Positions 21,758-35,777 of a stretch of DNA of 64,000 nucleotides are shown here, in pieces. Source of the stretch: Nautilus pompilius. Its lineage: Eukaryota; Mollusca; Cephalopoda; Nautilida; Nautilidae. The notes beneath the pieces are model-generated. The model was given only the letters and a program-made list of their open reading frames with translations, made no database searches and was not told where the DNA came from. The DNA is taken from contig JACATO010000321.1 of assembly GCA_018389105.1 (NCBI GenBank), forward strand, positions 864,501 to 928,500, written 5' to 3'. The translations under genes were made by a program, and so were the position numbers. Within the stretch, counting starts at the first letter, position 1, and each line of letters starts with the position of its first letter.

Positions 21758-24700
21758 CTAGAAACAATGAGATAGTGGTCTTACATCGCTTTTTTTTTCA
21801 GGTTTTTTTTATCAATATACTATTGTGTAATTTATTCAGAGTTCTACTCCTATGCCCAGCCTGCCTACCTACCCCTGTGGAAAATTAGCCCCACACTTGG
21901 ACCTTAGCCTCTATAACAATCTGAACATCTGCCAAACCAGGAATGGACTAAAAGATATATATGTCGCACTTGATAATAATTGAGAATTTCATTGATTGTT
22001 AGCTGCCTCATTTGAATGCTTTTCAAACTAATCTCATAAGAGAGAATAAACTACAAAACAACTAGGGACACTAAGGAATTGTTTGGTTCAGTAGTCTTAT
22101 TAGTTATATCTAAAAAATGCTGCCTTACAATCAGTTTCGCAGATATTTTGTACCACAGTTGTTTCATATACACACACCAAATGGAAGTTAAAGGTGTGTG
22201 TGAAATGTTCTGGAAGAGTTGTTCTATACTTGTACAAGCATGCCGTTGGGAAAGATCCAACAAGTACTACTTGATGGGAGGGATAGACATCAAAGAGGAT
22301 CTGAGCAAAGCTTGATGCAGCTCAGCTGTATCTTCAGTCTAAACATTTCTACTACAGTAGCAACAAAAAAAAAACTATTAATAATAGGCAATGATACTGT
22401 ACAAAGTGTAGTATTACTAATGATAATACATTTATAGTGTTTAGTATTTTACTTATTTCAGTCACGAACAAGAAAATACTAGATACAATTATTAATATTT
22501 TGCAAATTGTCCAAGATTTAAAATAAATACTACTTCCTGAGTTGCAGTAAAACGTTTGTTAAATATAATTTCTATAGATTTATGAATGTATAACAGCATC
22601 CATGTTAAAGTTTTACATATGGAGCAGAAAATTCATTACTAACTGCATATACTAAGTTAATTGTGGACGTAATTTTTAAACCTCATAACAAAATCAGTAA
22701 ACTCGTAAAAGGCTGATATACCACTAAAACCGGTGACTTATACTCGTTGCTATATGTAAATCTATTATGATATTAAGATAAAATCCAATTGGAAATTACA
22801 CAAATTTACTGAATGTTGAAAATGTATGTAAAATTACTGGTTTCACAATCCTACTGAACATTATAAACACCTATAACAAAAACAATAAGAAAATCCTTGA
22901 TAAACAACAACAAGCAAATTTGAGAGTGGATATTTAAGATATTATAAATATTAAACTAATAACCTTCTTATAACCAGCCAACAAAGACAAACTAACATTA
23001 ACAAAGAATGAAAACAATAAAAACATGCTTAACATGGCAAGATAAAAGATGCAAGTAATCTTTTCTTCTTTTTTTTGTGTGGCTTGAGATATGTCCATGG
23101 AAGATGTTCAGGGTAGAATGAGAAAGTTACTAGAGTAAATAGTATGTAAAACTGATCCATGTACAGTGGCTGGCCACTTTATTAGGGGAAGGAAAAGGCA
23201 TTACAGTAGTCAGGAATGGCAGTGGGTGCGTGCAAGGTGTTACAGTGGCTAAGACAGTTACCCACAAACACCTCGCAACACCCCCCCCCCAAGACAGTTC
23301 CACTGGTAGCTGCTACAAGATATCAGTCATCTGAGTTTATCAGCAATGTTAGATGATGAAGAAAATGTCTGCTGTGTGGAGGAATTGTAGCCACAAACAG
23401 TGACAGAAAAAGGTAATTAGACAGGACAGAAACTTCCAGTGCAGGGTAATCATATTCCATCTCCACTGGTGAAAATCATGGACTAGTCACCAACATGGCA
23501 GAGATGGTTTGTGTGTGTGTGTGTGTGGAGTGTAATTTGATGAGACATGCCTCACTTTTCTTTGCACAGATGTGAGAAGACTGATTTGAAGAAAGCCACA
23601 CACATCACTTGACCCATAATGTGGACAGAACTGTCCAGGCTTCTAGATACCTTCAGAAGGTAGAAAGAATGTCAGAGTTTACTTTAGCATCATTTCTGAT
23701 CAAGTACATCCAATGATGCTTCATGTGTACCTTGATGGATGGAAGTGGCTACTTCTAAGACTAATCCACTGTGCTCACTCTTTTTATGGTTTTAGGAGGG
23801 AGACAAAAATTTCAGGCATCTCCATGGCCAGCACAATCCCTGAATCTCAATACAGTTGAACATATATGGAATAAACTTGACAAAAGCATTCATCATCATG
23901 ATCTATGTACCTCACTCCATAACAGTGTCTGCAACATTAATGACTAGATACAGAAATCTCTCCAGGAGCCTGTGGCTACCATGGCACAACTGTTATTCAG
24001 CTACAAAAAATGGCAACAATCTGGTTCTGGGGTTAGATTCTAATAAAGTGGCCACCCAGGCGGTATAGTCAACTGCTACACTTTAGCAAAGTTTTTTGAA
24101 CTCATTGCACGAGAAATAAACTAAACAGAATTTAAAACATTAAAAAGCATTCTACTAGTATTTATTAGACTAACAACAGATGCTAGCCAAGTAATTACAC
24201 ATGCAGAACTGCCAACATCACATTTTGAAAAATAGTATTCCTATTTTAAAAAACAACAACAAAAAAAATAATCCTTCCTGTGACACGAGAAAAATTACAA
24301 AAAAAATGTTATATTATATTTTGCTACTAATGAAATTCTAATTAATAATTGCTACTAATTGTAATGTACTACTGACTAAGAGCCTTGTAAGTAACACTCT
24401 TTGGGGGGTGTGTTATTTTTTGTTATTTTAAAGACAGTCATCTGTAAATTCTTTGGAGGATCATCTTCCTTATCAGGACTGACTTAAGGTGGAGTCTGAC
24501 ACTGATCCTCTAAAGTCTGCCAAATTCTCTGAATGAGAGGAAACCCCCTCACGACCTGCATTGGTTTTAGCTATTTCTGAATCCAGAAAAATTTTGGTAA
24601 AGATTTTTGGAGTATGGTCCAAAACCACTAGAGGAAGATCATGTTCCACAATGAAGAAAGTGAACGAACATCCTGTCACATCATTTTATAATTTGGCATC

Positions 24701-25386
24701 AGATTTTATGAAAAGGAGTCCAGTTTATTAGTTACAGATGCTCTCAAACAATTAGTGCTGGTGTTTAGGACTGTTGAAATGTTTTTAAATGCCATTAAGC
24801 CTAAATTGTAAGAGTTGGCAGATCTACTACACATGCCCCTTATAGGAGGATTTGAGCAGCAAACAGTAACCAAAACTGCAGATAACAAAAATTTGTACTA
24901 GTAATCTTTATGTTCATGCAAAGAAATAGTAGTAGATAATACATAAATCATTCCTCTGAATATATTGTTTCATTCCAGCAATACATGCAATGATGACCTG
25001 TAAGTTCCATGCCAACCTCTTATACATGAACTTTATATGTATTTAAGTTAAATATTTGTAAATATGTTGACATTTTGTTTATTTATATCTTATAAGAATT
25101 TCTAAACTCTAAGAGAAACTGATGTAAATTAACAAGTGTTTTTAGTTATGGAGGAAATTACAGTTACTAGGGTTAGAAAAAACAAATGTGTAAACTTTGA
25201 AAGCTTGAATAGCTATATTTATAACAAAATCGTAGTAAGCATGCACTCGCCAATCCCATTGAACATTCTAAAAGCAAACTCTTGTTTTGAAGACTAACTA
25301 CGCATCCTATTTGGCAGAGTGCCTTCTGCAACACACATCAGGCAACTAGGCAGGCTATCAGCAACAAATCACCACACACAGTTTAC
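21758..25386 (-). other. Intron, about 3.6 kb, with a Tc1-like insertion
   Basis: Apart from the Tc1-like element at 23164-24063 and short C and GT runs inside it, this intron is AT-rich. I recognise no further coding or RNA feature. Confidence 0.75.
23162..24065 (+). mobile_element. Tc1-like element with decayed transposase
   Basis: The ends are inverted: the left reads CAGTGGCTGGCCACTTTATT after a TA at 23162-23163. The right, reverse-complemented, ends GGTGGCCACTTTATTAG and abuts a TA at 24064-24065; the outer bases differ by a 2-base indel. A transposase can be followed on the plus strand with stops. The best block, around 23815-23900, reads FQASPWPAQSLNLNTVEHIW, then NKLDKSIHHHDLC, close to the WPAQSPDLNPIEHIWDxLD motif with the last catalytic Asp changed to Asn. 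Downstream, QKSLQEPVATMAQLLFSYKK is also in keeping with the Tc1 C-terminus. At about 0.9 kb the element is internally deleted and inactive. It contains a C10 run (23281-23290) and a GT repeat (23511-23527). Confidence 0.85.
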
Positions 25387-25407
25387 CTGATTGAATGGAG
25401 TCAATAT
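25387..25407 (-). CDS. NCX: Na+/Ca2+ exchanger 21-nt microexon in CBD2
   Basis: The minus strand reads ...TTTTTTTTAG, then 21 nt (ATATTGACTCCATTCAATCA plus a final G), then GTAAAC. With phase 1 on both sides it encodes (D)IDSIQS and can be skipped without a frameshift. It lies between the exon 47180-47280 (ending in phase 1) and the exon 21636-21757 (starting in phase 1). Vertebrate NCX genes have very short cassette exons at the same point of the CBD2 loop, and their inclusion tunes Ca2+ regulation. Inference: this is an optional cassette exon. The strong pyrimidine tract, exact borders and fitting phase support it. The coding sequence itself is too short for homology. Confidence 0.72.
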
Positions 25408-28400
25408 CTAAAAAAAATAATTAAAATATACAAAAAAAAATGAAGTAAAATGAGTTTAATCAATAAGTACAACTTTAAACAAATTCTCAAACTTTATACC
25501 ACAGCACTTAAAAAATTATAACCGATATTATTAATATGAACTTTTAAATTCATTAATACATTTTTTTTTTCCAGAATGTGTGACTATGTTAACCGCAAAT
25601 AATTTATTCTTTATTTGTATTTTATGGGTATAAGAGCTGTGGTGTGAGCAGGCACCAGAAAATCTGGCTGAGTTTATTATTTGGCACAAATTCCAAGTCC
25701 CATTAATAAACTTTCCAAAACATAAAAGCAAAACCTCAAAATTTTTACTTACAACTTCAAGTATAAAAAGTGGTTAAACAAACAGCAGAACTATGATAAA
25801 TAAAGAACATTTTAATTCGTCTACAACAATAAGATGCAGTAAATGTTCAGTTTTAGACGCAACATCTGAAAAACAGTGAAGAAAACAAACTCTGTTTAAG
25901 TTAAAAGATTCAAAGATAAAATTAAATTTGAAAAGAAAAAAGTTGCATGAGAAAGTTATCTAGGTTTCACTAAAAACAACAAACCTATACCTGAATACCA
26001 AAAGACACCATCCCCTCAAAAAAAAAAAACAAATTTCTCAGCTATTCCCTCCCCCCTGAAGTACACGAAAAAATGAATGTTCCATTTTTCCAAGCTACAG
26101 CTAAATGTGCTTGTAATTTTTAGAACTGCCAAGTTACCAGTGACAGGTGTTCATTAATTCATTTGAAAAATAAACTTCTTTATTCTGCTAGAACTGTTTA
26201 TTAGAGAGAGCTTTATGGCATCAACAGTTTCAAAAAAAAAAAGAGGTTAACTCAAAATATATACACATTTTGATAATAGAAAACTTGTTTATTTTCCAAA
26301 AAGAATAGCCTCTTTTATTGACGAATAGTTACAATCCTGAGGTGGGCAATATAAAGGTTGCCTACAGATGAAATTAGGATAAGCAGCATTAAATCAGGTA
26401 GTAAGTACCTCCTTAGCCCGCCTTTGAGGTAAATTAGGAATTCCAGGCAATGGAAGAAGTAACTGGCCAACACCTTATTCCCTAACCCTGACTTGGCCAA
26501 TCTTTTTTTCTTCTTCCAAGGATGACTACAATGAATTGTTGGAATGTATAGTGACTATTGTTGCCAAGCAACACAAGAATACATAAGAAAAAGGTTCTTT
26601 AATATCAAAAACTATCTTGCATCATGTTCAGCACAAATGATGATCAGACAAAACATCTACAATCAACATTACCTGCAGTTAGAATTTTTTAGCCACTGTG
26701 TGTGCACAGAAATTTTTTTTAATTTCCATATAATTTTAAAAAATAAAACCAACAGTTGCTGTCTCCACAGCCAACAAAAGAATACTCAAATTAGAATGAC
26801 TGCCATTTACTGAGATTACTTTGGTCTTGATGCCTTTGTTTATAGCTAGAATGGTCAATAAACACAACATTCTTTTCTTCGTCTTCACTTGTCCCTGTAT
26901 AAAACACCAAAGCATATCCTTGGTATCTATAACATTCCATGGAGCTAGGAACAAATCTACATCAGTCAAGCACAACATTCTTTAAATATTAGGGTCTCTG
27001 AACAGTGAGAGTGATTACCTCAAATCTCCTCATGCCTCGCAGATGTCCCATTTATTCTGACAGCAAATCTTAACATACAAATTCAACAAAAATCTGAGAA
27101 AAGTAAAAGAATCTCTTCTCATTTCCCTACATCATTGTGGAAAACCTGTGGTCCATGTTGCCTTTTAAAGCTGCCGTCAGCACTGCACAACTATTTAAAC
27201 TAAATATAGCCTCTAAGTAATCTTTAGTTTACCAGTTCCAAACCTGATCACCCCTAGTTTAAATCACAAAATGGACTTATCTCCTTGTGTCAATACTGTT
27301 ATTAGGGCCTAATGAAGAGAGATGTACAACACTTGTCTAAAAGCAATGATGTAATATAGCCGGCTGTGAGTAAACAATATCCTGTATAGAAAAAGAAAAC
27401 AGCATAAGTCAGTATGTAGTAAATCTAGAATAATCTAGATCTGGCCATGCAAACACATTTCATCTATTGTTTTAACAGACCTGCGCAAACGATAGATCCA
27501 ATTTTCCATTGAAGCTGAAATTCCCATGACCACAGTTTGTATTAATTTTGTTGTGCTTATTTCTGAATTTAGATCTAACTGAAATGGTGAGCATTAACAA
27601 AAAGCAAAAAAAAAATATCAAAGAAGGGTCACATATTCCAAGAAAATTGGATGCCAGATAGATTTTTTTTGTTATCATTAAAAGAGAAACCTGTATGTAA
27701 TAAAGAACGAATGTTTTGTTGTGTAATGTCAAGCTGACTAAGCTTGAAAAAGCAACAAAAGATGAATCATTAAGTATTTATATAAAAAGGAAGGACTTTT
27801 TGATAAGACTAGTGAGATTGAGAACACTGTCCATGTTAGTCATACCAGTCAGTCAGTTTACTGCACAAATTTATTAAGGAATTTTTTATGGTAGCTGAAA
27901 AAATTCTGTGGCCTGTGAAAAAGAATTTATTTCAAAATGTGATTTTGTTGTGCAAAACAATGTCGGACTATATTGGTGATATAACCAAGAACAGAGTCTT
28001 CCTTTAGATGAGAACACTGATGCCACAGCATTGCACAATTAGCCATTTTTATTCATGGAATTACAAAGAATTTCAAAATTGTGAAATTAAGTTGCTGATG
28101 GATATGAATTTAAAATTTGAGAAGTTGAGTGGTGTAACCATAAATATAAATGGTGATCCTGCAATAACAGGACCAGAAAGAGGGCTGGTTGGTTGGAAAG
28201 ATAAACTAAACCTTGATAACTCGCAGGTGATTTTTCTGCCATTAACAAAACTTCCATGCAAAGTCAAATTTTCTTTTTTAAACTAATGTCTGTTGTTATT
28301 TCAACCATAAACTTCATTAAGACAATTTCTAAAATAACCAGCAATTCCAGGAACTGCTAAATGACATTGATACAGATTATGGCAACTTTGCATGTATTAC

Positions 28401-28729
28401 AGCAAAGTGCACTAGTTAAGTCATGCAAGCATGCTTGGATGGTTTTGAGCTGAAAGGTGAAGTAAAGACACTGAAGGAAATGAAAATGCAAATGATTACC
28501 ATGGCTCATTGACAAGAAGTGGATCACAGGCATAGGTTAAAACAACATTTGCCAGATCTAAATGTAAAACCTCAGGGGAAAAAAGAAAAAAAGTCAGCTC
28601 ATGTGATAGTTTGTCTTGACAACTTTATCTATGGAAAGTTAATCTCCAAAAAAAAAAGAAAGAAAGATGGTGCATTTCCCATTAATTGCATAAAAAACAC
28701 CCACATCAATGGATATATATATGGTGAGA

Positions 28730-29075
28730 AGTTGTGTTCACTAGCAGAAGTTTTCAGTGAAAGATTCACAAACTTTGAATCTGAGATAAGGTTCATTTCC
28801 ATATTCATGCTGTGTGAAGTAGAGGTTGATAAAGCTCCTGAAAAATTTTGCTAAGTTAGTTAAACTATAAAGCAATTCTGAAATAAAAAACAAGATATAG
28901 CAATATGCCTTTATTGTAGTTTTACAAGATACCTGTTGACAAAAAAGATTTTACAAACATTCGGATGCATGCTATCAGAATGATTTCAGTATTTGGAAGC
29001 ACTTATGTGAACTTTTCTTCAAGAGGATAATTGGAAAAAGCAAGATGAGAACTTGGCTCTTAAAGATGCACCATC
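28730..29075 (+). pseudogene. hAT transposase C-terminal relic (ZBED5-like)
   Basis: The end of the open frame 28519-28854 reads FSERFTNFESEI then EVEVDKAPEKF. This resembles the region before the dimerisation domain of ZBED5/GTF2IRD2-type hAT proteins (RFxDF...F-V-xAPxxxQ). About 100 nt farther, at 28948-29020, the sequence gives FTNIRMHAIRMISVFGSTYV, close to the family's hAT dimerisation motif (FP-LRxHAxxMxSxFGSTYxCE). This is the most telling part. After it the frame is lost. Upstream, 27850-28700 has broken frames that may belong to the same protein, but I could not match them. The ends of the element were not found. Confidence 0.55.
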
Positions 29076-32000
29076 AAAGTCTGATGCTGATAGCCTATTG
29101 ACTCACTATGTGATTATCCAAATCAGCCATTTTCATTATTAATCACAACTAAATTTTTGAAAGAATACTTTTCTATTTCAAGATCATTTACTTTATGCAC
29201 TTCTTTTTATCTCATTTTCATTAAATGCATTAATATTTAAAAAATTATGTAGAGCAATATCATCAATATGTGGCCTGCTAAATTCCCCACCCCCTGCCCC
29301 ACATAACACTAACAGAACCAAAAGTCTTCGATTTGACAATGTTTAGTTTTCTTTTAAAAACAAAAAATTCTGCAGTCAAGTTATAACATGTCAAAGAGTT
29401 AATAAATATTCTGCTAACAGATTCCTAAAAAAAAAAATTTCTTTTGAACCCATTTCTTTCTTGGAATATTGTTTTCATTATATTGCTGAACACAAAGTCA
29501 GCAAAAGCTCAGCTTTTTTCACAACTCATGGTGTTACTTCCATTTAAAGATTATACTATAGGAAAATGTGATTTCAGAGTGTACACCAAGAGTAAGAAAA
29601 CGAGGCAGACTGAAAGCTAATTGCATGATTATTCCCCACCTAGATAATGTGAAGTTTTAAAGGATTAATTATTTAATATGTTCAAGATCAATATTTAATT
29701 TAGGTATAACTAACTCCCAGATGCAAAATAACTATTTTAAAAGGGGGGGGCCTTCAACAACAAATACAGTATGCCACTAGCCTCTGCTTAAAAACAAAAA
29801 CTAAATAAGACAGTTGTTATCATAATATCAAATACAAAATTTAATTTCTAGAAATTTTGGGGGGAAAACAAATCTAAATGATTAAGCACACACAAAAGTT
29901 TACAAATATAAAACATGTTGATGAGATCTCCATAAGCTGAATAGCTCTGCTAACTGGGGAAGTAGTTGACATCTGCCATTTGAGTGCTATTCCAATGGAT
30001 TTAAAAAAAAAAACACACACACAAAACTGGGCATTTTTGAAAAAAGAAATCCTGAAAATGATCAAACAACAAGATCATCTTCCAAGATGATTTTTTTTAA
30101 GCAAAACAGGATGATAAAACTCTCCAGTAACATATCAACAAACTTCTGAAATATATGAAGTTATTAGATGTGCTTGATCATTTTAGAAATCTAGGAATGT
30201 AGTGGAGTGTACATTACATAATCAGATATGTAGTGAATATAAATCATAAGAACTTTCTGCTTCACCTACTGCTTACAGTAAAGTCATTAAGACAAGAAAA
30301 TGTTAACAAGTTTTAAATCAAGGAATAATGTTTGGTAATGCCTATTTATAAAAAAAAAAAATAGGACTCATTTTGGACCTTTCCCACAAATAGTACGAGT
30401 ATAGTTTGTGTCACCATCAAGATATCTATCAGTTGCTTAGGACCAATCTATTTATGATAGTATTAATAAAATAGAAACACCGTGACAACAGAAAATGATT
30501 GCTTCAAAAAAGTTTTGCTACTATTCATAATGTAGAAAAGGCCTGTCAATTCTAGGTGAATTAACCACTTTGGGGCATATATTTGATGAAAACTCTAGGG
30601 GTAAACGAAAAAATGATGTAATGCACATTGCAATCAAAAGTGTACGTACTTATACAAACCCATTGGCTGCCCTGAGATCACTTTCCAATATTTTGAATCT
30701 CTTTTTTAAGAATTGCTAATAGTATTCACAAGATGACAACAAAAAATCTTGCTAGTAAGGATGAACCACATATACACCATGACTGATCCATTCAATATAT
30801 TAATCTTAAAGTTTTCAATGTGCATAATTTATGAAATTCAAGCAATGCTACCATGAAACATTAAAAGTTTGCTTTCTTATCAACACCATCACCTTTTGCT
30901 CAGCATGATGGGTAAGAAAACAAATTTAGAAATTAACAATCATCTCAATGTGCATGCTTGGTTTGTTAGTGGTCACAGAAAAAGGTCAAGAAATAGCTGC
31001 AACAAAAAGAATTTTTAACTAGCTAAAGGAGTACATAAAACTTTAAAGTATTTTTGGAAAGAAAGCAGAACACTCAAGAAGTGTTGTTCATAGAACAGAT
31101 GAGAGAGAGAAGAGTGGACTGAGTTACTGTTGAAACAAGGAAATAAATGTATGGCCAGTCAAATGTAAAAGCTTCTTGTTAGCGTTCATTTTAAACATAA
31201 CGGATCTTTGCCACAGAATTACTTTAATTTTGTGCTCCGTTAGGCTAGCCTAAATCAATATTCTTAAATACTTCAAATTACAACAATAATTAAGGGTTAC
31301 AAATAACAGTTTGCACAATATGTTTGGTTTCCCATTAACTTATTATGACAGCCACATTAACAAATAAAACTGTAACACAAAGGTGGGTGTATGTATGATC
31401 ATTGTCAATCCCATTGAGAATATGAAATAAAAGCAAAAAAAAGCAATATACATGAAGGCCTTGGATAGTTTTCTTAATGAGCTGAAAGTTTTACATTAGC
31501 ACTTCGAAAACTGTGCCATAAAGAGACACACACACAAACAGTGCTGAGCCCATGATATTACCCAGATAGTATACAGTAATGGCTTAGGTAAACACATGGG
31601 AAAAACTTTGTTAGCCGAGTAGGAAGATGGTATAATAAGCTGTGCACATACGTACATATTCTTCCTTAATATAGAAAGGGCAGCAAGAGGGTTCGAGATA
31701 GGAGATTCTTTGGACGTGTTAGAAAAACAAAGGTCAGAATAAAACCATCTCTAGCAGCTAACAATTTCTAATCTCTGGACCTAGTTAACTGCTGCACGTT
31801 ATTTGGCAAGACACTATGCTGTTAGCTAAATTTGAATTATTAATATTCCATTAAATCTCATGTAAAAAAGAGAGAAAGAAACAGCAATAAAACACGAACC
31901 TGTGCTTTTAGTTTCAAGATGAAATTTAACTTCTTCCTTTTAAAGAAAATGACATTCCATGATCTGATTGGCTTCTGGTGAAATAAATAATCTTGATTGA

Positions 32001-32514
32001 ACAAGAGATTAGAATTTTAATAGGAAGAAAGAAACAATCTCATGGCTTTGATAAGTTTTTTTTTTTAAAAAAGTAGACTTTTAGAAGCAGCTATCTAAAA
32101 ATAGTAGTTTAAATCTTATTAATTAACAAAAAACTGGTAAGTACCACTTCAAAGTTAGTCTCTGCATATTGATTTTCTAATCTTTTATCCCAATAGATGT
32201 AAATACCATAGTTCATTATTATTTTTATCTATAAAACTCCATCAGTAACCCAAAAGAATGGCAGTAACCCTCAGGTAGATCTGGAGTGGAAAATGTGAAC
32301 TATACTCATACAAAGTGCAAAATCAAATATTTCATCTTTTGCTGCTAAACTCATCAGCAAATGGTTTGGAAAAAACTGCATACATATTGAATTACGCCTT
32401 TTAAAGATATTTCTAAGAAAGTCTATCTTTGAACATTTTTAAAGTTTTGTTTAATAGAACTCTAGGGATAATTACCTGAACTGTCGAACATAGAACCATA
32501 GAAATTTCAGATTC

Positions 32515-32720
32515 TGGTGTGTCTTTAGTCTATCCACACCTTGAATATTCTGCACAGGTATGGAGACTATTATTTAAGAGGACTTTCAAATATCTGAAAT
32601 AGTTCAGTATACATTTAATAGAATGTATACTATATGATTAAAAATCTCAGTTAAGGATTAGATGATTGAAGGAAAGTCTGCTAGATTATTTTAAACAATG
32701 TGCAGTCAGTCATATGTTAA
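32515..32720 (+). pseudogene. Possible LINE reverse-transcriptase C-terminal fragment
   Basis: One frame reads VYPHLEYSAQVWRLLFKRT, then FKYLK. This resembles the RPxLEYxxxVWxPxxKxDIxxLE motif downstream of the LINE polymerase domain. The following codons are interrupted and no further match was seen. It rests on one short motif. Confidence 0.35.
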
Positions 32721-35159
32721 AAAAAAATTATGATGGTTTACTAAAAGAATCTAAGCCAATACTTTTTTAACTCTGGAAATCTGAGCTTCACCTCATGCTC
32801 CAAATTGACTTATCCTTGGGCAGTGTCTTTGAAATTGCTCTAATAAAAAAAAATTATTTTCTGAAATAAATTGTAAAATTGTTCATTTGAAACAAACTTC
32901 AGAAATTATTGCCCAACGAGTAAGCAATTCACCTTTAGTGCGCTCACTAAAGCATGCAAAATTATCCAATCAATAACAAGTGCTTACCAATTATGTTCTA
33001 TCCATTCTTTTCGATCCTAATTATATGGATAAATAACCCACCTCATCTCTCCTGTAAAGTGAGCTTTTCAGTTAGAAGTTAAGTTCACTGAAGAGGAATA
33101 CTAGTTGTAAACCCCAAATGTTGGACAATTCTAAACCAAGCTGGATATCAAACCAGTGCTATCAAAAATTAAATTGAGTTGAATTTATGAATTTGAGTGT
33201 GCTGTAATATCTCAAAATCAAATAAGTGTTAAAGATAGATATTGTAAGTGACAAGGGATAATTGATGATCACTGATGTCACGCAGTGACTAAAAATAGAC
33301 ATCAAGCTTTCAATACCAAAGCCAATAACATTCAGATAAATGGGATATTGAAATGGTTTTTCAACATGTTTCTAATCATGGAGAGAAATTTGAAGTAAAC
33401 TGCAAATGTTCATCCCATGTAGTAGTTCAATAGCATATACAAAATATGCCATTAATGAGCCAGGAAACATTATAAAAAGCAATGCAATGCAATGCGATAG
33501 TGTTTGGCATTATTTTGATTTGGTTGAAAGTTTGGCTAACTACTGTAGTTGATCTAGCCGTGTCTTAAACTCTATATTGACTTATTCTCTGAAAATATGA
33601 TGCAGTTAAAATACTATGGTTCATGTATCAGCAGGGGTTGAATTTACAAGCAAGCATTAGCACTAGAATTGTAAATTGTACAGTAGTGCTAGCTCTTAGT
33701 ATTGATGGTGGAAACAATGTGTAAGCCATGGTTGCTTCTTGCCTCCATGCAAAAATACTTTTCCTTTATTATAAATATTCCACAATATCTAACAAAAGAA
33801 ATATTCATCACTAACTAGCTTAAGAAGATACCTTTGAACGTGTAACCAAACGTGTGCACCTTTTCTGCACAGATCTTTAACAATACACTGGACCCTTTTG
33901 CAAACTATTAATATACTTTGATGTACTAAACATTTTACCAGTTCTTTTTCTATCAGCAAAAGCATGTGCCACCATCTAGCTGTTTACAGTAACTGATGGC
34001 ATCAAAGTCATACAACTAATTGTTCAATTTGGATGAAAAAGGTCTCTTGTAGTATTTATTGTAAGTAAAATTAAACAGTTTATCTGAGACTACCCAGCAT
34101 ACTGTACATTCCGAATCAACTGATTCCAATTAGATGCATCAGTCAACCAGATGCTGATTTGCCGCCTTTTGGTGGTTTAACAGTCTTGATTACTTCTACT
34201 CATTCTGAATTAAAACTGATCAACTAAGCTGCTTTCAACTCAAAAATAACTTCCTTCTACATTCAAATATTTTTTGACATTTTCAATAAGTTACAAAACA
34301 AAAGAATTTTCTTAGATAATCTATGAAGTTTAGTCGCTAATAATTTTATAGTTTCTAAATACCCCTAACCTTCTGCCGTAACTAAAATAAAACCAGTCTC
34401 GCTCACAATAGTCATCCACATTTGACAATTTCATAAATCACAATTCAGAAATTAGAAAAAGTTACAATTCATGATGCGGTTAATTAGTTCTACACATACA
34501 TATCACTATTGCAATCAAGATATACAGAGTGGTTAAGCAAGGAATTATAAGAGAACACAACAAAAACTAGCAGACTACATTTTGGGGGGAAAGGGTTAAA
34601 GAAAGTTTGCTAGTTTTTCTCAACCTGGAAAGCTCATTTTCCTAGAGTTCTGACAAAAATGCACACCAGAGACAAGCTATGTGAAAAAAAAAGAACATCT
34701 CAATACCAGCCTAGAAAAAGACATTTATTATTAAGTGACAAACTAACAAAAGGATGCTTCTAGGATACTGTAATAAAAAAGGAGAGTTACCTAAGACAGC
34801 ACTGAAATAAATATATGGTACACCGCAGTCTTAATTTGGTTACCCCTCAAAAAATGAATCTGAGTGAAATCTACATATTTCACAAGTGGGCAGATAACCG
34901 GTGTGCAGTTATGACCGTGCTGAAAATAGGCAAATCCCATGGTATCTGTGCTGCTAAAGATTATATTATAGGCTATTCAGTATTGCCACAGTCTATGATA
35001 GAATGCAAAATATCATGACAATTCTTGAATGATAGTTTCAATGAGAATTAACTGACAAAAACGCCACTGCCAGAGTTAAGGAAAAAGCCCTTCATCAGTG
35101 ATACTACAATAAGAATGTGCTGCCATGACTTGCCACACCTGCACTCATTAAATATAAGA

Positions 35160-35777
35160 TTCTGCCGCTGACATCAGCCAAGCAAGGCGTCCCACAGGGG
35201 TCGGTCCTCTCACCACTCCTGTTCCTCTTCTACATCAACGACTTGCCCACTTTCATCAAGAACCCGCAGATTAGCCTGTTCGCAGATGATGTTGCTGTCT
35301 GGGTCCAAGATGCAAATCTACAGCAGGCAGAATGCCAATTGCAGCAGGTCGTAGACAGAATCGGCGAGTGGAGCCACAAATGGAAGATGGAGATCTCAGT
35401 CCAAAAGTCTGAGTGCTCCTTCTTTAGCACCAATACCCATGATGCGAAATGACGCCCGACTCTCACGCTTAATGGTCATCCAATCCGCTACAACCCCAAC
35501 CCGAGGTTCCTGGGGGTTACGTATGACCGGCAGCTGACCATCGCTGCCCACGCATCAACCATTGGCGGGAAGATGCGGTGGCAAGCAGAGGCCCTGAGAT
35601 GTCTGGCGTTGACCGAATGGGGTCATGACAAAAAAAACGCTGCGGTCAACGTATATTGCCACTGGTCGTTCGACGGTAGAATATGCTGCAGTGGCTTGGT
35701 TACCCTGGGCGTCAGACTCTACAATGGAAAAGCTTGAAACCTGCCAATGCTTCACGGACTGAGCGATAACGGGGCAA
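35160..35777 (+). pseudogene. LINE reverse transcriptase, 3' part, broken
   Basis: The frame reads TSAKQGVPQGSVLSPLLFLF then YINDLP, a typical polymerase motif, followed by FADDVAVW around 35278 with the two catalytic Asp of the FADD box intact. KMEISVQKSECSFF and RFLGVTYDRQL are the usual thumb-side blocks. A stop follows THDAK near 35450. At a run of eight A near 35630 the frame shifts; the new frame gives STVEYAAVAWLPWASDS. Another stop occurs just before the ITGQMKTTP motif at about 35765. The protein cannot be made as one piece. Confidence 0.88.
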
